64,000 bases of DNA from Hysterangium stoloniferum (lineage: Eukaryota; Basidiomycota; Agaricomycetes; Hysterangiales; Hysterangiaceae), in contig WHVD01000060.1 in the NCBI GenBank assembly GCA_015178975.1, positions 434,001 to 498,000 on the forward strand, written 5' to 3'. The first letter of the stretch is position 1. The number at the start of each line of letters is the position of its first letter. The notes beneath the pieces were generated by a model. That model was not told the origin of the DNA. It saw nothing but the letters and a program-made list of their open reading frames with translations, and searched no databases. Shown in pieces: positions 53,376-64,000 of the stretch. Both the position numbers and the translations under genes were made by a program.

Positions 53376-56300
53376 TTACTCCTCGGGGACCCCGGGTGGA
53401 CCGTCGTTTCCTTTACTGATGGTCTGGGGTCCATCTAAATAAATTAAGAGTGAGGACGCAAAAATACAAAGCTTTCTGTGTGATAACGACACACCATATC
53501 GTGCGAGAACGGCCTCCAGCCGTTGAGCGCATTCGCGGATGTATTGGTCGTCACTGTTCAGACATCGTCCTATCAATGTGCGAATTTCTTGAGTGGGAAT
53601 TTGGGAGCGAATTTCGTCTGTAGCAACATTAAATATGTTGTCCTATGTCAACGGGGAGCTACTTACCGAATTTCGAAAGTCGGTGTAGGATGTTGGCACG
53701 CATATAATCGTCGTCGTCGTTTCCGTCGGTTTTGAGGCTGAGGACGGACTTGAAAAAACTTTTAAAGTCAAATGTCTTCATCTGTGCTCGAACCACCTCT
53801 GTATCGATAAGTGCTTTAGGAATTTAGTTGAAAATAGTATTGTGTATTACCATATTGCAGCATGGAGGCAAGGAATGACACCCTAGAATATATATTACGC
53901 AGAGTGTACCTCCCAGCGTTCTCATTAACAAAGATGTACTTGGCAACAACGTCGAAAATGCCAGACGACACAATTTCTTTGCGTCCATCATCTGAGGTGG
54001 GGTTCAGATATAATACAAACACAGTCAAGTCGAACCATTACTAACCGTAGTGCATGAGGGTGCGAATGAAATGGACAGGCAATGAAAATGGATCTTCCCA
54101 GATGAGAGCCGCTGAAGGAACGTTTACACAATGCTTGAGGACGTTAGAAGATAAGGATAAGATTCGACTTCGCAACTCGTCTAGCGTTGATTGAGTTAAA
54201 TCAGTGTATATTGTACGGCACTTACCATTTCGCGCCATTGCGCGCAAGGCCTGATTAATCGGGAAGAAATCACTTCTCCACTCATCCATCCGCGACCGAC
54301 AAACCATCGTATTCAAAGCAATTTCGATGAAACCCGATGCCAACATGAGACGCCTCAGGTCAACTGATATAATTTAGTTGATAACTCTGACACGGAAGGC
54401 ACTTGGCGTACCACTTGCACAAATATATGTTACTGACCTCCAGGAGGACTCTCGAACTTCCTCATCGTCATCTCCCAGCCCATCTCGGAGGAACGCAAGG
54501 CATTGTCCCCAGTCAACCCTACCACGGATCTCATCTATATGACATGAGCGGCTTATCACCGATATTTTAAGGCACTGTACCATCGAAGGCCAAGCGCGCT
54601 GCAAATTCGATGCCAAGCATGCGAACCCTTTGGGTCTGATCGGAGAGCGGGGATAAAACGGACTCGATGATGCCGGCGTTCATCAGGTGACGGCGGACTG
54701 CATCTATCATACGAGTTAACACGTGCACTATTTCTGTCTGTTGACCAGCTTTACCGTTGTTCAAAACACCTTTAAGTGCGACAGGAGACCAATTTCGGAA
54801 GTCCCCTTGAGTGACTTCCGATTCCTGTCGGTATGATAGAAGTTCCTTAAAAAATGCTTCGTCACACGTGCTGAGAATCTCCATGAGACACTTTGTGGAT
54901 GATGAGTCGGCATCGCCATCTGTGCTATCAAAATGAAGCCAGGGATCGAAGAATAGTTTGATGTTCTGAGGATAATATGCGAGATGATGGATTATGGTCA
55001 ATCTAAGCTGTGAAGGAAAGTGTGGCATGAGTGACGCCAAGTGAACCCCGGCATTGTCCACAGAGCACAAAGCTTCTCGCCCCTTGTCTACAACATACAG
55101 ATTAGTGTGCGTTGGGAAGATGTAATTAGTGAATTTAAGAACATGACTTGACCATAAATTTCAGACGGTGCAATCCCCCCGTTGGGTCAGCTGCGCTTCC
55201 AATCATTTTCAGGATGTGCTCCGTGGCATGGGCATCAAATATATCAAGTTCGAATAGATCATTCTCGTCGTCCTCAATTTGCGGTGGGAGATCATACTCG
55301 GCTTTGAGCTTATAAGGGCTCACGTAATCAAACCATGTTCCTTTGCCAACAGGAAGAAGGGCCTTGGGTAAATATGGTCTTACACAATATCCCAAGGAGA
55401 CATGCACCTTCTGTCCAGGTTGTAGTTTGCGTCCCCGACCACGATGGGGCCTTGTATGTTGGAGAAATTAGTATATTCATCTCATTGACGGCATGCGCGT
55501 ACCACCAAGTGACACTATCGGCTGACTGGTAGGATAGTTGTTTCATAGGGAGATACTCCAGAATTTGCCAAGGAAGCGTCAGGGATTCACGCACTGAGCC
55601 CAGCTCATCCCAGTTCCACGCTACATTGGAACGGTCTAGTTTCAGACCTGCCCACACAGCTTCAAAGGACATCCATAGGAAGGAAGGATGTCTGCGGTCT
55701 AGGTTGCCATTAACAACGTTCCCTCCACCTCTGCACATCGTAGGGAGTTAGCACGGAGTATATTAAAGCGATAATATCAATAGACTGACATATCTGAATG
55801 GGTCCCAGGGAACCACACTTCCTTGATGTGCGGAATTTTCTGTCGTTGCTGTCTCTTTTTCGGCAAGGTATGGTTTTCACTTGCAGTGTCAGGGATCGGA
55901 GCGGTCGGGTGGTGATGCGGAGGACGTTGCGGCGGATTATACGATGATTCTGCGAAAGGTAGTTGTAATAAATCCATGCTGCTATCCAACGACTTACTTT
56001 CATCAAGCATGACTCCACCACACGCGTACTCGGGAAGGAATTTAACTCGGCGCTCATCGAGGGCCAGTGCATGGCGGAAATAACAAGTATGATCCAATTT
56101 CACCGTGCCGGGAAGATTCCGACCTCTCACAATCCCGATGGAAGAGACCGTATCCCTGATAATCCATAGGGTCATTATTAATAGGGAAGACTGAACAAGT
56201 AGGTAATCAATTGTACCAGACTCCAATAAAATGCACTCGTACGCCTTTTCTCGAGAAGGTATCTTTGAAACGTTTTGCCAAGTTCAGGGGCTCTGATGGT

Positions 56301-57430
56301 GATGAGGACCGTGGTGATCTCTTGTGGTATTTTCGAAAGATCCCCGATTTGAAAAATCCCTTATCTTTGGGAACAGGTGTTCCTTCAGAACCTTTCAATT
56401 CCGGAGACGGGTATTTCGATTGATGCGCCTCTTCAATAGGTTCCTTCAAGAGAGATGACCTCCTTTTCCATGGTCTTGGAAAGCGACGGCTAGGTGGGGC
56501 GGTTCCATCGCTCCTTGGATCGGCATATAACTCATATGCACTAATATGACCTCAGTAGTCTTCTGGGATTGATATGCGGAAACCCATCTCACAATGGAAT
56601 CTGTTCTTCGTTCCCTTTGTATATGAGACCAACCTAATCATACCAAGATCGCGTAGAATCTTCAGATGGCTAATACGGCGTAATGCCTTACTTTGTCAAT
56701 CATTCCGGCCAAAACGCGCACTTGATAAGCGCCGCGTGAAAATCCTATCATACACGGGTGTGACTATTTAATGATTGTCATAAAGCACCAAATTTGTTCC
56801 TCACCGAACAAATAAATTTTGTCGCCATCTTGGTAATTATCGGCCAACCACCGGTATGCACTGATGACAATCTTCTCAAAGTTCCTTGGAGATGCGGTGT
56901 TTAGTTGACTACAAACTAGACACAATGTTGACATACCAGGCAATCGCCAAATCGACTTTGTTGTTAACAACTTGTTTCAGGTAACTCCAAGACTTCCAAG
57001 ACGGTTTAGCATAAGTGCCGACACCACTGTTATAGTAAGTGAGTTGTGTCCCGTCATCCTTAACGAGCTGACTGTATAGCTCGATAACATTAGTATTCTG
57101 CAGGGCCAAGCCTAAGACATTGTAAAACTTCTAGAAGATATATGAAGTTACCTTTTTTCCAAATTGATTAGAGGTACCGTCAATGCAGACGATCAAATTT
57201 CTCCCAGTCTTCCCTTCCGGTGGGGCTTTACATTCGCATCGAGTTCCTTCCGGATTTTCACTACATGATGAGCGAGTAACACTAAGTCGAACATCAATGA
57301 TCTACACTATTAGTATATTACTGACCTTGGATTGTCTGCCATCTTGCTCAAGCTGGATGGATATCGCCTGGTTGGTTTGGGAACACAAGCCTCTTACTTC
57401 GACGAGAGACGCCGTCAGCTTAGCGTTCAT
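53376..57430 (-). CDS. DUF2235 hydrolase with C-terminal ARM-like repeats (copy A)
   Basis: It reads leftwards from ATG 57430 to TAA 53378-53376, with about ten or more short introns. The hydrolase domain in order: NLIVCIDGTSNQFG (57200), NTNVIELYSQLVKDD, RNFEKIVISAYRWLADNYQDGDKIYLFG, GFSRGAYQVRVLAG across an intron at 56768 (nucleophile Ser), GVW-DTVSSIG (Asp, across an intron at 56214-56150), CYFRHALALDERRVKFLPEY, and GTHSD-IGGGN (His, across an intron at 55800-55740). All three Tle1/DUF2235 catalytic motifs are thus present. After LQPGQKVHVSLGY comes an ARM/HEAT-like region of about 500 residues (for example HVLTRMIDAVRRHLMNAGIIESVLSPLSDQTQ; SGFIEIALN; SSGIFDVVAKYI). Likely an ester or phospholipid hydrolase with a protein-binding tail (inference). 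Tandem with copy C. Confidence 0.85.
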
Positions 57431-57780
57431 TCCGGTTAGGAACTTCAATGCTGGCTGGCGAACATCCAACATTAATCAATGAGCACTTTGAGCATAGTCT
57501 GCAGAAACCATCAAAGTCGGCGCTGAATTAATGGGCCAGAGAAATGAAATACAGACGTGTTACGAGATCAACTGTATATCGACTATATCCCCGCATATAT
57601 CCCCATATCATCGGGGTTGCCTTAAACCGCCATCGTTTCCTTTTTTCCCACGCTCAAAATAATTTTCGTCAAAAACCCCGATTTTCTACCCACCTATGCG
57701 ACATTCTTTTTCATACCTCTACATAGACTAACATTTCCTTTGAATAACCCAGACTGACTGCGGCAGATCCTGGCGCTATC

Positions 57781-58170
57781 ATGCCCCCTCAACCTCAAAA
57801 CGGACTAGCTGCCCCATCCCAGTGCGCACAAACTCGAGGTGAAGTCACATCGTGTCACTCTCGCCAAACCGAAACCACCGTCATCCGTCATGTCGTCCTC
57901 ATACAGACTTCAGTATGTACGGGTATGTTATTTCAACGTGATTCTGGTAGTTATCACTCTGCCCTGCCCTTCTCCTTGGGTAGCCCTCTTATCGAATGGG
58001 AGCTGTTCACATTCATCACTCGTTGGTTCATTAGTCAGCACGCTACATTATCTCATTCTCACGTTTTCCATTATATTACTAGGAATTTACCTCCCGTCAT
58101 CACTCCTAAGAGCACACTCAACCTGCAAGCAATCCGAGATTCGAGTGGGCTGACCAAACATCCTTCATAA
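57781..58170 (+). CDS. Hypothetical frame divergent from copy A
   Basis: It opens MPPQPQNGLAAPSQ at 57781 and is open for 129 codons. Its first ~60 bp and the region before it are also found upstream of the decayed copy at 7427, which argues for a real gene start or a shared transcribed region. No domain is seen, and the rest may include introns. The gap to the divergent ATG at 57430 is 350 bp and would be a two-way promoter. Confidence 0.35.
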   Translation: MPPQPQNGLAAPSQCAQTRGEVTSCHSRQTETTVIRHVVLIQTSVCTGMLFQRDSGSYHSALPFSLGSPLIEWELFTFITRWFISQHATLSHSHVFHYITRNLPPVITPKSTLNLQAIRDSSGLTKHPS

Positions 58171-58202
58171 TCACTTCGTCGTCCGTGACATCTTCATCTT
58201 CG

Positions 58203-58625
58203 CTGGTCAAAACCCCCCGTAACTCCAGCACAGAGCCCATCCAGATGGGTTACAGTGCGGGCACGAAAGACAAACTTTGATAGAGATATCTGGAAGGGGA
58301 GTAGGCTGTGATAGAAAGACTGAAGTGTGGTTCGGGGAGGCGAGGAAACAAGGTTGTTTCGGGTTAGGAAGGTGATGTAGCGTTGACGTGAGGATGGGCG
58401 TAGTGACATTATGGAGGGTAGCAATGAGGGTAATGGGAGGCAATAGGGAAGTGACAATGGGTCTGTAGAGGCAGAGGTCAGCATGGCGGTGCAGATGTGT
58501 GGAATGCATCAATCGGGGGCGATATTGGGGTAGTCTTTGAATCTGTTGGCGGCGGCAATAAATCTGAGCTGGCGCTGCGATGGCGCAACATTCAAGTCAG
58601 AAAACTGCCATTTATTTCTCTCGCT
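58203..58625. repeat. 3' flank of copy C, duplicate of 52906-53375
   Basis: It begins GTCAAAACCCCCCGTAACTC and aligns with about 52917 onward; the offset of 5.29 kb sets the period of the tandem duplication. Confidence 0.7.
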
Positions 58626-61600
58626 TCATGATTCGCTCTCCCTCGTAGGATTGGCTCCTCCAGACTTTGTTTGCTCCTCCGGGGCCCCGGGTGGACCGTT
58701 GTTTCCTGTCCTGCTGCTCTGGGGTTCATCTAAATAAATTAAGGTTGAGGACAAAAAAAATAGAAAAATTTCTGTGTGATATCGACACACCACATAGTGC
58801 AAGAACCGCCTCTAGCCGGTGAGCGTAGTTGCGGATGAATTGCATGTCACTTTTCAGACATCGTCCAATCAGGGTGTGAAATTCTCGAGTGGGAATTTGG
58901 GAGCGAATTTCGTCTATAGCAGCATTAAATAACTTAACATCTGTCAATGGGAAGATGCTTACCGAATTCCGAAAGTCGATCTAGGATTCTGGCACGCGTA
59001 TAATTGGCGTGGTCGTCCTTTCCGTCGGTTTTGAGGCTCAAGACGGACTTGAAAAAACTTTTAAAGTCAAATGTCTTCATCTGAGCTCGAAACACGTCTG
59101 TACTCGATGAGTGCTTTAGGGATTTAGTTGGAAATATTATTGTGCATTACCATATTGCAGCATGTCGGCAAGCAATGACACCCCATTATATAAATGATAC
59201 AGAGTGTAACCCCCAGCGTTCTGGTTAACGGAAACGTGGTTGGCAACAGCGTTGAAAATGCCAGACAGCAAAATTGCTTTGCGTCCATCGTCTGAGGTGG
59301 GGTTCAGATATCATACAAACACCGCCAAGTCGAGCTATTACTGACCATATTCCATGAAAGTGCGAATGAAAAGGACAGGCATTGAAGATACAGAAAGTCG
59401 ATTTTCCCAGATGAAATCCGCCGAAAGAACGTTTACACAACGCTTGACGACGTTAGAAGATAGGATTCGACTTCGCAACTCGTCTGTCGTTGATTGAGTT
59501 AAATTAGCGTATACTGTACGGCGCTTACCATTTCCCGCCATCGCGCGTAAGACACTATCAATCATCGAGGAATTACTGTCCCGCTCAACAATCTGCAACT
59601 GAAATCCTATCATATCCAAAACAATGTCAAAGAAACCCGATGCCGACATGAGACGCCTCAGGTCAACTGATATTATTTAGTTGATGACTCTGACACGGAA
59701 TGCACTTGGCGTACCACTTGCACAAATATATATCACTGACCTCCAGGAGGACCCCCGAATCCTCTGATCGCTATCTCTCAGCCCATCTCGGAGGAACGCA
59801 AGGCATTGTTCCCAGTCAACCCTACTGCGGATCTCATCTATATGACATGAGCGGCTTATCACCGATATTTTAAGTCACTGTACCATCGAAAGCCAAGCGC
59901 GCTGCAAATTCGATGCCAAGCGTGCGGACCCTTTTGTTCTGATCGGAGAGCGGGGATAAAACGGACTCAATAATGCCGGCGTTCATCAGGTGACGTCGGA
60001 CGGCATCTATCATACAAGTTAACACGTGGTATTTCTGTCCGTTGACCAGCTTTACCGTTGTTCAAAACACCTTTAAGTGCGACAGGAGACCAATTTCGGA
60101 AGTCCCATTGAGTGACTTCTGATCGCTGTCGGTATGCCAGAAGTTCCTTAAAAAATGCTTCGTCACGCGTGTTGAGAATCTTCATAAGACACTGTGTGGA
60201 TGAGTCATCATCGCAATCTGTTCTAAAATGACGCCAGGGATTGAAGAATGGTTTGATGCTGTGGGGATGATATGCAAGATAATGGATTATAGTCGATCTA
60301 AGCTGTGAAGGAAAGTGTGGCATGAGTGACGCCAAGCGATCACCGGCGTTGTCCGTGGAGCACAAAGCCTCTCGCCCCTCGTCTAAAACATACAGATTAG
60401 TATGCATTGGGAAGACATAATAAGTGAATTTAGGCACATGATTTGAGCATAATTGCGAGACGGTGTAGCCCCCCCGTTGGGTCAGCTGCGCTTTCAATCA
60501 TGGTCAGGATGTGCTCCGTGGCATCGACATCAAATATATCAAGTTCGAATAGATCATTCCCGTCGTGCTCAATTTCCCATGGGGGATCATACTCCGCTTC
60601 CCGCTTTTCAGGGCTCACGTAATCGGACCATGTTCCTTTATCCACAGGCAGAAGGGCCTTAGGCACATATGGTTCTACACAATATGCCAACGAGACGTGC
60701 ACCTTCTGTCCAGGTTGTATTTTGCGTCCCTGACCACGATGGGGCCTTGTATGTTGGAAAAATTAGTATATTCATCTCATATTGACCGCATGTGCGTACC
60801 ACGAAGTGACACTATCGGCTGACTGGTAGGATAGTTGTTTCATAGGTAGATACTCCAGAATTTGCCAAGGAAGCGTCAGAGATTCACGCATTGAGCCTAG
60901 CTCATCCCACTTCCACGCTACATTGGAACGGTCTAGTTTCAGACCTGCCCACACAGCTTCAAAGGACATCCATAGGAAGGAAGGGTGTCTGCGGTCTAGG
61001 TTGCCATTAACAACGTTCCCTCCACCTCTGCACATCGTAGGGAGTTAGCACGGAGTATATTAAAGCGATAATATCAATAGACTGACATATCTGAATGGGT
61101 CCCAGGGAACCACACTTCCTTGATGTGCGGAATTTTCTGTCGTTGCTGTCTCGTTTTCGGCAAGGTATGGTTTTCATTTGCAGTGTCAGGGATCGGAGCG
61201 GTCGGGTCGTGATGCGGAGGACGTTGCGGCGGATTATACGATGATTCTGCGAAAAGTAGTTGTAACAAATCCATGCTGCTATCCAACGACTTACTTTCAT
61301 CAACCATGACTCCACCACACGCGTACTCGGGAAGGAATTTAACTCGGCGCTCATCGAGGGCCAGTGCATGACGGAAATAACAAGTATGATCCAATTTCAC
61401 CGTGCCGGGAAGATTCCGACCTCTCACAATCCCAATGGAAGAGACCGTATCCCTGATAATCCATAGGGGTTATTATTAATAGGGGTCCGACCAACCAGGG
61501 AATGGATTGTACCAGACCCCAATAAAATGCACTTGTACGCCTTTTTTTGAAAAGGTATCCTTAAAACGTTTTGCCAAGTTCAGGGGCTCTGATGGTAATG

Positions 61601-62762
61601 AGGGCCGTGGTGATCTCTTGGGGTATTTTAGAAACATTCCAGATTTAAAAAATCCCTTATCCTTGGGAACAGGTGTTCCCTCAGAACCATTCGATTCCTG
61701 AGACGGGTCTTCCGATTGATGCGCCTCTTCAACAGGTTCCTTCAAGAGAGATGACCTCCTTTTCCACGGTCTTGAAAAGCGACGACTAGGTCGGGTGGTT
61801 CCATCGCTCCTTGGATCTGCATATAACTCGTATGCGCTAATATGACCTCAGTAGTCTCCTGGGATTCATATGAGGAAACCCATCTCACAATGGAATCTGT
61901 TCTTCGTTCCCTTTGTATATGAGACCAACCTAATCATATCAAGATCTCATAGAATATTCAGATGGCTAATACGGCGTAATGACTTACTTTGTCAATCATT
62001 CCGGCCAAAACACGCACTTGATAAGCGCCGCGTGAAAATCCTATCATACACGGGTGTGGTCATTTAATGAATGTCATAGTGCACCAAATTTGTTCTACCT
62101 CACCGAACAAATATATCTTGTCGCCATCTTGGTAATTATCGGCCAACCACCGGTATGCACTGATAACAATCTTCTCAAAATTCCTTGGAGATACGGTGTT
62201 TAGTTGGCTACAAGCTAGACACAATGTTGACGTACCAGGCAATCGCCAGATCGATTTTGTTGTTAACAACTTGTTTCAGGTAACTCCAAGACTTCCAAGA
62301 CGGTTTGGCATAAGTACCAACACCACTGTTATAGTAAGTGAGTTGTGTCCCGTCATCCTTAACGAGCTGACTGTATAGCTCGATAACATTAGTATTCTGC
62401 AGAGCCAATGTCTAAGACATGCAAAAATTCGGGAAGATATATGAAGTTACCTTTTTTCCAAATTGATTGGAGGTACCGTCAATGCAGACGATCAAATTTC
62501 TGCCAGTCTTCCCTTCAGGTGGGGCTTTACACTCGCATCGAGTTCCTTCGGGATTTTCACTATATGACGAGCTAGGAACACTAAGTGGAACATCAATGAT
62601 CGACACTATTAGTATATTACTGACCTCGGGTTGTCGGTCATCTTGCTCGAGCTGGATGGATACCGTCTGGTTGGTTTGGAGACACCATCTAGCTCCTTTT
62701 ATTTTGACGAGAGACGCCGTCAGTTTATAGTTTATTCCGGATAAGCTGGCGAATATTGACAT
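58626..62762 (-). CDS. DUF2235 hydrolase with C-terminal ARM-like repeats (copy C)
   Basis: It reads leftwards to a TGA at 58628-58626. The ATG used in copies A, B and D is ATA here, so the start is taken at 62762 (MSIFASLSGINYKLTASL). The same motifs are present as in copy A: IDGTSNQFG (62480), NTNVIELYSQLVKDD, GFSRGAYQVR, GVW-DTVSSIG, and GTHSD-IGGGN. The C-terminal extension follows (LQPGQKVHVSLAYC, 60705), then ARM-like repeats (SDNAGDRLASLMPHFPSQL; ICASGTPSAF; SAGFFDIVLD-like). A last intron (GTGTGTCG...TTTAG near 58790-58733) leads to DEPQSSRTGNNGPPGAPEE and the stop. Some exons carry small differences (for example near 60030, where a base is lost against copy A), so full function is not certain. 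Confidence 0.8.
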
Positions 62763-63008
62763 CAATCAGTGAGTGAGTAGAAACCATCAAAGTCGGCACT
62801 GAATTAATGGACCAGAGAAAGGAAAGACAGACATGTTGAGAGATCAACTATATATCACCTCTATAGCGAAGGAGCTCTGTACTGGAGGACCTCTATAGCA
62901 AAGGAGCTTGGTGGGTCAGTGGGCGTTTTTGGACGCCGTAAAGGTACCGCTTTTAGCGCCATATCCTAAACCCTCTTCCCGCACTGGTGCATTTGTGACA
63001 TTGCGATC

Positions 63009-63269
63009 TTTTCTCCAAATTGATTGGAGGTACCGTCAATGCAGACGATCAAATTCCTGCCAGTCTTCCCTTCCGGTGGGGCTTCGCATTCCCATCGAGT
63101 TCCTTCGTGATTTTCACTACATGACGTAAGTCGAAAATCAATGATCGACACTATTAATATATTACTGACCTCGGGTTGTCGGTCATCTTGCTGGAGTTGG
63201 ATGGATATCGTCTGTTTGTTTGGAGACACTATCTAGCTCGACGAGAGACGCCGTCAGTTTAGAGTTCAT
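63009..63269 (-). pseudogene. DUF2235 N-terminal fragment (copy E)
   Basis: ATG at 63269 (MNSKLTASLVELDSVS), then IQLQQDDRQPE, an in-frame intron-like stretch and NLIVCIDGTSNQFGEK. Homology then stops at about 63009. It lacks the nucleophile and everything downstream. Confidence 0.8.
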
Positions 63270-63514
63270 CCCGGATGGGCTGGCGAAGATTCAACATCAA
63301 TCAGTGGGTGAGTAGGGGCCATCAAACTCGGCACTGAATTAATGGACCAGAGAAAAGAAAGACAGACGTGTTAAGAGATAGGCTATTATCATCTTTATAC
63401 CGAAGGACCTCTGTAGTAAAGGAGCTTGGTGGTCCGTGGGCGGTACCGTTTTTTAGCGCCATCTCCCAGGCCCTTCCCTGGTGCGCGGAAGCATTTTTGA
63501 AATCGCCAAGTATA

Positions 63515-63747
63515 ACCCTTTGGTCTCATCGGAGGGATAAAGCGGACTCGATAATGCCGGCGTCAATCAGGTGACGGCGGACTGCATCTATCATACGAAT
63601 TAACACGTGCAATATTTCTGTCCGTTGACCAGCTTTACCGTTGTTCAAAACACCTTTTAGTGCGGCAGGAGACCAATTTCGGAAGTCCCCTTGAGTGACT
63701 TCCGATTCCGGTCGGTATGATAGAAGTTCCTTAAAAAATGCTTCGTC
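63515..63747 (-). pseudogene. ARM-region fragment of the DUF2235-ARM family (copy F)
   Basis: It matches about 54860-54630 of copy A (coding for the stretch around FRNWSPVALKGVLNNGKAGQ). Both ends are abrupt: the right end at 63747 joins unrelated CG-rich sequence. Confidence 0.8.
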
Positions 63748-63892
63748 TCAAGATACAGCCGAGTGGGCACCCGGCGACATCGCCAAAGTTACGTCCGAAT
63801 TGCTCGGCGGCGTGATTTGCCCGTACTCCTTTACGGACCACATCCACGATCGCGAGACATGGCACCACAGTTTTGAGCTAGACGAAATGTGA
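63748..63892 (+). CDS. Possible 3' end of an unknown gene
   Basis: The frame QDTAEWAPGDIAKVTSELLG and CPYSFTDHIHDRETWHHSFELDEM ends at a TGA (63890-63892). It has host-like codon use and high CpG. Its upstream part would be cut off by fragment F, so it may be a truncated gene. No family is recognised. From 63893 to the window end nothing is assigned. Confidence 0.3.
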
Positions 63893-64000
63893 CGGTTGCC
63901 GTCTCGATCAGCCATAGTAACGTTGCAGTCACATAAAACTTATCAGTTGTCCTGTCTTCACGCCCACACCTTCGTCTCATCTTCAACTTCGACCTCGCTT

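Noticed and set aside
1-64000. CRISPR array or prokaryotic defence system
   Set aside because: There are no regularly spaced short repeats with unique spacers; all short repeats here are LTR-related or microsatellites. The introns and TE types are fungal.

Overview
The window looks like a repeat-rich region of a basidiomycete nuclear genome, probably Agaricomycotina. The evidence is short introns of about 45-60 bp with GT..AG ends, a Plavaka-type CACTA transposase, a DUF6532-like gene, LTR retrotransposons with a chromodomain, basidiomycete IS630/Tc1 transposons, and repeated genes that join a DUF2235 hydrolase to armadillo repeats. There are no prokaryotic operons and no rRNA. I could not assign any tRNA.

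Layout. (1) 1-9.3 kb: the 5' part of one DUF2235 gene, solo LTRs, a palindromic Tc1 remnant and a decayed, truncated DUF2235-ARM copy. (2) 9.3-13 kb: the 3' end of a minus-strand Ty3/gypsy element (chromodomain, an extra antisense gene, 3' LTR). (3) 13-21 kb: a Plavaka transposase facing away from a DUF6532-like gene, each split by younger insertions. (4) 21-25.4 kb: Ty3 pol fused to a truncated Tc1 transposon. (5) 25.4-30.7 kb: the least TE-like stretch, with a C2H2 zinc-finger gene and GC-rich sequence. (6) 30.8-35.3 kb: one two-gene IS630/Tc1-like transposon with 528-bp inverted repeats. (7) 35.6-48.3 kb: a deep nest of a copia remnant and two Ty3 elements carrying at least six further LTR insertions. 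(8) 48.5-53 kb: a short Tc1 copy, a kinase-like gene and a solo LTR. (9) 53.4-63.8 kb: two full-length tandem DUF2235-ARM genes and fragments of more copies, all on the minus strand.

Most insertions could be set to the base from their target-site duplications. In several cases removing the insertion in thought rejoins an open frame: the Plavaka transposase, the DUF6532-like gene, and a Gag frame that is split over 7 kb. This gives a relative order of events. Many TE frames end at TGA or TAG codons that C-to-T or G-to-A changes would explain, and the DUF2235 copy at 4.7-7.1 kb is also changed this way relative to the copies at 53-63 kb.

The candidates most worth a second look are these: the spliced antisense gene with a Zn2Cys6-like cysteine pattern inside the Ty3 elements; a short stem-loop motif shared by otherwise unlike LTR families; the two-gene IS630/Tc1 element; and the tandem DUF2235-ARM family, an architecture that could fit a fungal effector or recognition protein (inference).
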